Source: Clostridia bacterium
GTDB lineage: Bacteria > Bacillota > Clostridia > Oscillospirales > Acutalibacteraceae
Direction of reading: 5' to 3'
Length of the DNA: 21,187 nt
Assembly: GCA_017559885.1 (NCBI GenBank)
Contig: JAFYQN010000056.1
Coordinates: 1-21,187 of the forward strand
In this document: positions 8,266 through 13,618 of the stretch, piece by piece
Numbering within the stretch: the stretch's first letter is position 1
How the letters are laid out: each line of letters opens with the position of its first letter
Made by a program: the position numbers and the translations under genes
The notes under the pieces: generated by a model
Told to the model about the DNA's origin: nothing
Databases searched by the model: none
The model's input: only the letters and a program-made list of their open reading frames with translations

Positions 8266-9468
8266 TTATTTTTTTAGTATATCGGTGACGTTACCTTTGA
8301 CTTTGCCGTCGTTAAATTTAATTACAACATTATCTCCAACGTTTAATTTATTTACGCTTGCAACAAAACTATCGTTTTTTGTAACAACCGAAAATCCTCG
8401 TGACATAACCTTCAAAGGACTAAGTGCGTCTATCCGAGCAATTAAATTTGAAGTAGCGCTAATTTCATCTTGTAATTTTTTATTTACCGTATCCGAAATT
8501 TTGGTTGTAATTTTATCAATATCAAGTTGCTTTTTTTGATAAACACGCTCAAAATTTGTTACACTTACCCTATTTTGCAATGATTTTAGTTGCATATCGT
8601 AAAGATTATATTTAAACAACATTCTACTGTTTAATAAATCCTCATACCCGCTTATTCTACTCTTAAGTTCACGAATATCGGGCACGGCAAGTTCAGCCGC
8701 GTGTGACGGAGTAGACGCGCGAATGTCGGCAACAAAGTCGCATATAGTAAAATCTGTTTCATGCCCCACCGCCGAAATTACAGGAAAGGGTGATTCGTAA
8801 ATCTTTCGCGCTAAAGCTTCATCGTTAAAACAGTGCAAATCCTCGGCGCTACCGCCGCCACGACCAATTATTATAGTATCTATATTGTCCAAGGCGTAAA
8901 CACGATCAAGCGTTTTAATCATATCTTGCGCCGCCATATCGCCTTGTACCAACACAGGACACATAACAATCTCGCAATTAGGAAAACGACTGCTTGTTAT
9001 ATTTAAAATATCTTTTACTGCGGCGCCTGTATCGGAAGTTATAACCGCTATGCGCTTTGGATATTTTGCAAGCGGACGTTTGCTTTGCGCATCAAAAAGA
9101 CCTTCCGCCTCAAGTTTTTCTTTTACCTGTTTGAATTGAAGCGCTAAATCGCCTTCGCCTATGGGATGCATCTCTTCGGCATAAAACTGATACTGACCGT
9201 CTTTTTCATAAAGCGAAACTCTACCTTTAAGCGTTACGGCAAGTCCGTCCTCTACCTCAAATTTAACGCGCGACGCGGCGGAGCGAAACATTACGCATCT
9301 TAAGGAAGCATTTTTGTCCTTTAGAGTAAAATACCAATGACCGCTTGAAAAATGATTTTTAAAGTTAGATATTTCTCCGCTAACATTAACAAACGTAAGA
9401 TGAGGGTCATTTTCTATAAGCGATTTAACGTAAGCGTTAAGTTGACTTACGGTAATTGTATTAAGCAT
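8266..9468 (-). CDS. xseA: Exodeoxyribonuclease VII large subunit
   Basis: Catalytic subunit of exonuclease VII, which degrades single-stranded DNA from both ends and is used in mismatch repair and in clearing DNA damage. It has 400 residues. An N-terminal OB-fold DNA-binding domain (about 1-100) includes SQLNAYVKSLIENDPHL and SGEISNFKNH. The catalytic domain carries IIIGRGGGSAEDL, then NDEALARKI, and AVGHETDFTICDFVADIRA followed by TPSHAAEL, all family signatures. A long coiled-coil region (about 260-340) and a C-terminal segment (LSPLKVMSRGFSVV) follow. The ATG lies inside the nusB 3' end with an 8-base overlap. No ribosome binding site is visible, so translation is probably coupled to nusB. 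Confidence 0.96.
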   Translation of the reverse strand: MLNTITVSQLNAYVKSLIENDPHLTFVNVSGEISNFKNHFSSGHWYFTLKDKNASLRCVMFRSAASRVKFEVEDGLAVTLKGRVSLYEKDGQYQFYAEEMHPIGEGDLALQFKQVKEKLEAEGLFDAQSKRPLAKYPKRIAVITSDTGAAVKDILNITSSRFPNCEIVMCPVLVQGDMAAQDMIKTLDRVYALDNIDTIIIGRGGGSAEDLHCFNDEALARKIYESPFPVISAVGHETDFTICDFVADIRASTPSHAAELAVPDIRELKSRISGYEDLLNSRMLFKYNLYDMQLKSLQNRVSVTNFERVYQKKQLDIDKITTKISDTVNKKLQDEISATSNLIARIDALSPLKVMSRGFSVVTKNDSFVASVNKLNVGDNVVIKFNDGKVKGNVTDILKK

Positions 9469-9856
9469 TTTGTTTTGCTACGGTTGAAAGAATACCATTT
9501 ATAAAAGATGCGTCTTCTTTTGTTGCATATTTTTTTGCAAGTTCAACCGCTTCATTTATAGATACCGAAACGGGTATCTCATCATAATATTCAATCTCGT
9601 AAATTGAAAGTCTAAGTATTGCAAGAGCAGTCTTTGTAATTCGCTTAATAGACCAACCAACCGCATTATTAGCGATGATTTCATCTATTTTTTCAAGATT
9701 TTCAAACACACCAAAGAATACCTTTTTAACATACTCATCTGCTTTAATATCACGAACTTCTTCGGCAAGCGAGAGTATATCCTCTAACGATTCATCATTA
9801 ATTTCTTTTTCAAAGATTAGGATAAATGTTTCTTCACGGGCTTGTTTACGTGTCAT
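9461..9856 (-). CDS. nusB: Transcription antitermination factor NusB
   Basis: Small helical RNA-binding protein that joins NusE (S10) on boxA RNA to stop premature termination in rRNA operons. It has 131 residues, the normal length. It begins MTRKQAREETFILIFE and ends with the conserved SIYEIEYYDEIPVSVSINEAVELAKKYATKEDASFINGIL region split over residues 90-125. It is the first gene of the long minus-strand operon. The promoter -10 at 9899-9904 puts the transcript start about 35 bases before the ATG. The ribosome binding site is weak. No Asp23-type gene precedes it in the window. Upstream lies the divergent dap operon. Confidence 0.95.
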   Translation of the reverse strand: MTRKQAREETFILIFEKEINDESLEDILSLAEEVRDIKADEYVKKVFFGVFENLEKIDEIIANNAVGWSIKRITKTALAILRLSIYEIEYYDEIPVSVSINEAVELAKKYATKEDASFINGILSTVAKQNA

Positions 9857-9898
9857 AACACACCAACTTTCATTAGTTTCACATAATTATACGGGTAT

Positions 9899-9927
9899 AT
9901 TATACTACTATTAACGCCTTATTTCAA
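9899..9927 (-). promoter_or_regulatory. Sigma-A promoter of the nusB operon
   Basis: On the minus strand TTGAAA (9922-9927) and TATAAT (9899-9904) are 17 bases apart, an almost perfect vegetative promoter. Transcription would start near 9891, about 35 bases before nusB. No other promoter this good is seen within the operon, so it probably drives all the genes down to the left edge. Confidence 0.85.
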
Positions 9928-9955
9928 GGTAAAAAAGACAAAAATATTCATTTTT

Positions 9956-9971
9956 TATGAATATATGCATA
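9956..9971. promoter_or_regulatory. Quasi-palindrome between the divergent nusB and dap promoters
   Basis: The 16 bases read TATGAATATATGCATA, a near-palindrome with one mismatched symmetric pair (A at position 6, G at position 12). A second inverted repeat, ATATTCA (9944-9950) and TGAATAT (9958-9964), overlaps it. The site lies between the two -35 boxes. It could be an operator or just A+T-rich upstream promoter DNA. It is an unproven candidate. Confidence 0.25.
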
Positions 9972-9985
9972 TTTTTAATTAACGG

Positions 9986-10014
9986 TTGACAAACAAATGT
10001 CTTTATGCTATACT
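9986..10014 (+). promoter_or_regulatory. Sigma-A promoter of the dapA-ddh operon
   Basis: TTGACA (9986-9991) and TATACT (10009-10014) are separated by 17 bases. Transcription would start at about 10021, directly at the first strand of the lysine riboswitch P1 helix. The fit between promoter and aptamer start supports both calls. Confidence 0.9.
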
Positions 10015-10022
10015 TTTTTCCA

Positions 10023-10184
10023 AATGATAGAGGCGCATTATGTCAATAGTACCGTGTCTTATATGGTTGCCAAAACCTCACGGAAAAGGGGCTAATGCCG
10101 AAGCTGGTGTTGTGGCAGGCACCTTGCTGGCAACTCAGATAATATCTGTTTTGCTGTCGCATAAAATGCGGAGTGCTATTCATT
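10023..10184 (+). promoter_or_regulatory. Lysine riboswitch (L box) aptamer
   Basis: Leader RNA matching the L-box consensus. GATAGAGGCGC (10026-10036) is followed by an AGTA loop element. The P3 helix CCGTG/CACGG pairs 10052-10056 with 10079-10083. Next come AAAGGGGC...GCCGAAG (10085-10103), TTGCTGG (10124-10130) and the closing GTGCTATTC (10173-10181). P1 can form between AATGATAG (10023-10030) and CTAT-T-CATT (10176-10184) with one bulge. The P1 3' strand GCTATT (10175-10180) can instead pair with GATAGC (10219-10224), the left arm of the downstream terminator. This is the classic off-switch: lysine holds P1 together, the terminator forms, and dapA-ddh transcription stops. I recognised it from remembered consensus, not from a model search. 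Confidence 0.9.
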
Positions 10185-10217
10185 CTGATTATTATATTTT
10201 TGTATTAATTTGTCGGA

Positions 10218-10253
10218 AGATAGCTGCACGTATTTTGCCGCTATCTCTTTTTT
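10218..10253 (+). terminator. Riboswitch-controlled intrinsic terminator
   Basis: AGATAGC (10218-10224) pairs with GCTATCT (10240-10246). Inside the stem a GCA/TGC pair follows one mismatch. The hairpin is followed by CTTTTTT. The left arm is shared with the predicted antiterminator formed with the riboswitch P1 3' strand. It ends 18 bases before the dapA start. Confidence 0.88.
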
Positions 10254-10271
10254 ATGCATGGAGGAATTTTT

Positions 10272-11159
10272 ATGAAAAACACAGTATTTTTAGGCGCAGC
10301 TACAGCAATAGTTACACCTCTTAACGAAAAAGGTATAGATTTTGACGCGTTCCAAAAACTAATCGAGTGGCAAATTGCCGAAGGAATTGACGCAATCGTT
10401 GTTGCAGGTACTACGGGCGAGGGTTCTACCCTTACCGACCAAGAACACAAAGAGGCAATAAAGTTTTGTGTCGATACCGTTGCAGGTCGTGTTCCCGTTA
10501 TTGCAGGTACCGGTTCGAACGATATTGCTTATGCCATATCCCTTACTAAATATGCTTGTGAAGTTGGCGCCGACGCAATGCTTGTTGTAACACCATACTA
10601 TAACAAGGCAACACAAAACGGTCTTATTAAATCATTTACTGCTATCGCGGACGCAAGCACAAAACCTTGTATTCTATATAACGTTCCAAGTAGAACAGGA
10701 TGTAATTTAAAACCCGAAACCTGCGCAGTACTAAGCAAACACCCAAATATTGTTGCAATTAAAGAAGCAAGCGGCGATATATCACAGGTTGCGGCAATAT
10801 CACGTCTTTGCGGTGATGATCTTGATATATATTCAGGTAACGACGACCAAATTGTCCCCGTTATGTCTTTGGGCGGCAAGGGTGTAATTTCGGTGCTTTC
10901 TAATATTTTACCACGCGAAACTTCACAAATGTGTCATGCATACCTTACAGGCGAAGTTGAAAACGCGCGCGAGATGCAACTTAAGTATCTTCCGCTTATT
11001 GATTCGCTTTTCTGCGAAGTTAATCCAATACCCGTTAAGGCCGCGGTTGCCGCTATGGGTTATTGCGATAATTATCTTCGTCTCCCCCTCACCCCAATGG
11101 AAGAGGCAAATGAAAAGAGATTACTCGGCGATATGCTTGAAGCAGGTATTAAACTTTAA
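10272..11159 (+). CDS. dapA: 4-Hydroxy-tetrahydrodipicolinate synthase
   Basis: Class I aldolase that condenses pyruvate with aspartate semialdehyde, the first committed step of the diaminopimelate/lysine pathway. It has 295 residues from ATG at 10272, chosen because GGAGG is 7 bases upstream. An ATG six codons earlier overlaps the terminator T-run and the ribosome binding site. The TIM-barrel motifs are AGTTGEGSTL (about 45-54, substrate carboxylate binding), YYNKATQNG (about 109-117), Tyr136 in YNVPSRTG and the Schiff-base Lys164 in IVAIKEASGD. It is the first gene after the lysine riboswitch and is followed 19 bases later by ddh. Besides the riboswitch, allosteric inhibition by lysine is possible but cannot be read from the sequence by eye. 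Confidence 0.97.
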   Translation: MKNTVFLGAATAIVTPLNEKGIDFDAFQKLIEWQIAEGIDAIVVAGTTGEGSTLTDQEHKEAIKFCVDTVAGRVPVIAGTGSNDIAYAISLTKYACEVGADAMLVVTPYYNKATQNGLIKSFTAIADASTKPCILYNVPSRTGCNLKPETCAVLSKHPNIVAIKEASGDISQVAAISRLCGDDLDIYSGNDDQIVPVMSLGGKGVISVLSNILPRETSQMCHAYLTGEVENAREMQLKYLPLIDSLFCEVNPIPVKAAVAAMGYCDNYLRLPLTPMEEANEKRLLGDMLEAGIKL

Positions 11160-11178
11160 TTAAAGAAGGTTCCGTTAT

Positions 11179-12156
11179 ATGAAAATCGCAATCTATGGTT
11201 ATGGTAATTTAGGCAAAGGTGTTGAATGCGCCGTTAATAATGCCGCCGACACCGAGCTTTTTGGCGTGTTTACTCGCCGTCCACCCGAAACCGTACAAAC
11301 GTTAAGCGGCGCAAAGGTTTATCACATCGACGACATTTTAAATTATAAAAATAATATTGACGTTGTTATCATCTGTGGTGGTAGCGCTACCGATTTGCCT
11401 ACAATGACACCGTCACTTGCTAAGAACTTTAACGTCATTGACAGTTTTGATACCCACGCTAAAATCCCCGAACATTTTGCCAACGTTGATGCCGTTGCAA
11501 AAGAAAACAATCATACCGCGCTTATTTCTGGCGGATGGGACCCCGGTATGTTTTCTATAAACCGTCTTTATGCTTCCGCTATTTTGCCTGACGGTAAAGA
11601 CTATACATTTTGGGGCAAGGGTGTCAGTCAAGGCCACTCTGATGCAATACGCCGTATCGACGGTGTAAAAGACGCCCGACAGTATACAGTACCGATTGAT
11701 GACGCTTTAGATGCAGTAAGAAGCGGTAATAATCCCGAACTTACCACACGTGAAAAACATCTTCGCGAGTGTTTTGTTGTTGTAGAGGACGGAGCCGACA
11801 AAGAGCATATAGAAAACGAAATCAAAACAATGCCCAACTACTTTGCCGATTACGATACAATAGTTCATTTTATTACAGAAGAAGAACTTAAACGCGACCA
11901 TTCTTCACTACCACACGGCGGTTTTGTAATAAGAACGGGAAAAACAGGCATTAATCACGAAAACAATCACGTTATTGAATACAGTTTAAAACTTGACTCT
12001 AACCCTGAATTTACTGCAAGCGTGCTTGTCGCGTACGCAAGAGCAATTAATAAGCTTTACGCTCGCGGTGATTACGGTTGCAAAACTGTATTTGATATCG
12101 CGCCTTGCGACCTCTCCCCTCTTTCAAACGAAGAACTTAGAAAAACTATGCTTTAA
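11179..12156 (+). CDS. ddh: meso-Diaminopimelate D-dehydrogenase
   Basis: NADPH-dependent enzyme that reductively aminates the open-chain form of tetrahydrodipicolinate with ammonia to meso-diaminopimelate in one step. This bypasses the succinylase, acetylase and aminotransferase routes. It has 325 residues, close to the Corynebacterium enzyme (about 320). It begins with the Rossmann motif IYGYGNLGKGVE. Family signatures recalled from the Corynebacterium protein are ALISGGWDPGMFSINRLYA, TFWGKGVSQGHSDAIRRI, ECFVVVEDGADKEHIENEI, PHGGFVIRTG and LKLDSNPEFTASVLVAYARA. These rule out DapB, which shares only the nucleotide fold. The gene follows dapA under the same lysine riboswitch and is closed by a strong terminator. 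The product feeds both lysine and peptidoglycan, so DAP supply is tied to lysine level. Confidence 0.94.
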   Translation: MKIAIYGYGNLGKGVECAVNNAADTELFGVFTRRPPETVQTLSGAKVYHIDDILNYKNNIDVVIICGGSATDLPTMTPSLAKNFNVIDSFDTHAKIPEHFANVDAVAKENNHTALISGGWDPGMFSINRLYASAILPDGKDYTFWGKGVSQGHSDAIRRIDGVKDARQYTVPIDDALDAVRSGNNPELTTREKHLRECFVVVEDGADKEHIENEIKTMPNYFADYDTIVHFITEEELKRDHSSLPHGGFVIRTGKTGINHENNHVIEYSLKLDSNPEFTASVLVAYARAINKLYARGDYGCKTVFDIAPCDLSPLSNEELRKTML

Positions 12157-12162
12157 TTTTTT

Positions 12163-12194
12163 AAAACTGTTTGCCATACGCAAACAGTTTTTTT
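12163..12194 (+). terminator. Terminator of the dapA-ddh operon
   Basis: A perfect 12-base-pair stem joins AAAACTGTTTGC (12163-12174) and GCAAACAGTTTT (12180-12191), with a CATAC loop and a run of T. It starts 7 bases after the ddh stop. It isolates the operon from glyA. Confidence 0.93.
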
Positions 12195-12206
12195 ATCTAT
12201 TGTTTA

Positions 12207-12235
12207 TTGACAAATAATAGTAAAAATGTTATTAT
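12207..12235 (+). promoter_or_regulatory. Sigma-A promoter of glyA
   Basis: TTGACA (12207-12212) and TATTAT (12230-12235) are spaced by 17 bases. The predicted start near 12242 leaves a leader of about 46 bases, too short for a known riboswitch. AAGGAG precedes the glyA ATG. Confidence 0.75.
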
Positions 12236-12288
12236 ATCCATAATTATAAAATGGTGTATTATGGCATCAAAATTAAGGAGATAAAATT

Positions 12289-13530
12289 ATGAACTTTTTT
12301 GACGAACTAAAAAATTACGATAGCGAAGTTTTTGCCGCTTGTGACGCGGAACTTAACCGCCAACAAGGTAATATTGAACTTATCGCTTCCGAAAACATTG
12401 TATCAAAAGCGGTACTACTCGCCGCAGGCGGAGTACTTACCAATAAATATGCCGAGGGTTACCCTACCAAACGTTACTACGGCGGTTGCCAATGCGTTGA
12501 CATTGTAGAAGATATCGCGCGTGAACGCGCTAAAAAACTTTTTGGCGCAGAACACGCAAATGTTCAACCACACAGCGGTGCTAACGCTAACCTCGCAGTA
12601 TTTTTTGCACTTTTAGAGCCGGGCGATACCGTAATGGGTATGAATCTTCAACAAGGTGGTCACCTTTCTCATGGTTCACCTGTTAATATTTCGGGTAAAT
12701 ATTTTAACATTGTTCCCTATGGCGTTTCTGATGACACCGAAACTATTGACTACGAAAACGTTCGCAAATTAGCGCTCGAATGCAAACCAAAAATGATTCT
12801 TGCAGGCGCAAGCGCATACTCAAGAACAATCGACTTTAAAAAATTCCGTGAAATCGCTGATGAAGTTGGCGCATACTTAATGGTGGATATGGCGCACATT
12901 GCAGGTCTTGTAGCAGCTGGTCTTCATCCATCCCCTGTTCCTTATGCTGACGTTGTAACTACCACAACACACAAAACCCTCCGTGGTCCACGTGGCGGTA
13001 TGATTTTGTGCCGTGAAGAACTCGCAAAGCAAATTGATAAAGCAGTGTTCCCCGTCACTCAAGGCGGTCCACTTATGCACATTATTGCCGCAAAAGCAGT
13101 AGCGCTTGGCGAGGCACTCACCGACGAATTTAAAGAATATCAAACACAAATTGTTAAAAATGCCGCAGTACTATCAGACGCGCTTAAGAAAAACGGTGTT
13201 GAACTTGTGTCGGACGGTACTGATAATCATCTTATGCTTTTAAAACTTACCAATTTTGGTATCACAGGTAAAGAACTTGAACATCGTCTTGACGAGGTTC
13301 ACATTACCGCTAATAAAAACACCATACCAAACGACCCCAACAGCCCGTTTGTAACAAGTGGTTTACGTATTGGTACCCCTGCGGTAACAGCGCGTGGATT
13401 TAAAGAAAACGAAATGCTTCTTATCGCTAATTGGATTAAAGATATTATTACTGACTTTGATGCCAACAAAGAACGAATTACTGCCGAAGTGCAAGAGCTT
13501 TGCGCAAAATTCCCAATCTACAATGATTGA
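12289..13530 (+). CDS. glyA: Serine hydroxymethyltransferase
   Basis: PLP enzyme that interconverts serine and glycine with transfer of a one-carbon unit to tetrahydrofolate. It is the main source of glycine and 5,10-methylene-THF. The 413-residue length is typical. Visible motifs are IELIASENIVSKAV, the folate/substrate region TNKYAEGYPTKRYYGGC, VQPHSGANANLA, HLSHGSPVNISG, the PLP aspartate and histidine in MVDMAHIAGLVAAG, and the Schiff-base Lys229 in TTTTHKTLRGPRGG. The start ATG has AAGGAG 9 bases upstream. It has its own promoter after the ddh terminator. No clear terminator separates it from the P-type ATPase 88 bases later, so partial co-transcription is possible. Confidence 0.97.
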   Translation: MNFFDELKNYDSEVFAACDAELNRQQGNIELIASENIVSKAVLLAAGGVLTNKYAEGYPTKRYYGGCQCVDIVEDIARERAKKLFGAEHANVQPHSGANANLAVFFALLEPGDTVMGMNLQQGGHLSHGSPVNISGKYFNIVPYGVSDDTETIDYENVRKLALECKPKMILAGASAYSRTIDFKKFREIADEVGAYLMVDMAHIAGLVAAGLHPSPVPYADVVTTTTHKTLRGPRGGMILCREELAKQIDKAVFPVTQGGPLMHIIAAKAVALGEALTDEFKEYQTQIVKNAAVLSDALKKNGVELVSDGTDNHLMLLKLTNFGITGKELEHRLDEVHITANKNTIPNDPNSPFVTSGLRIGTPAVTARGFKENEMLLIANWIKDIITDFDANKERITAEVQELCAKFPIYND

Positions 13531-13618
13531 TGAGAATAGAAATATAAAATATTTCCAAAATTAATAATTATTATAACGACTTATCTCTTTTTCAAATCTT
13601 TAAATACGGAGTGATAAA

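Noticed and set aside
10040..10324. Open frame of 94 codons across the dapA leader
   Set aside because: It lies inside the lysine riboswitch and terminator, lacks a ribosome binding site and runs into dapA in another frame.
11179..12156. dapB (dihydrodipicolinate reductase) as the name for the gene after dapA
   Set aside because: The protein is about 325 residues, too long for DapB, and matches Ddh motifs (GWDPGMFSINR, SQGHSDAIRRI).
13531..13618. Separate promoter for the P-type ATPase
   Set aside because: A TATAAC at about 13571 has no acceptable -35 box at 16-18 bases. The region is simply A+T rich and I could not support a promoter.
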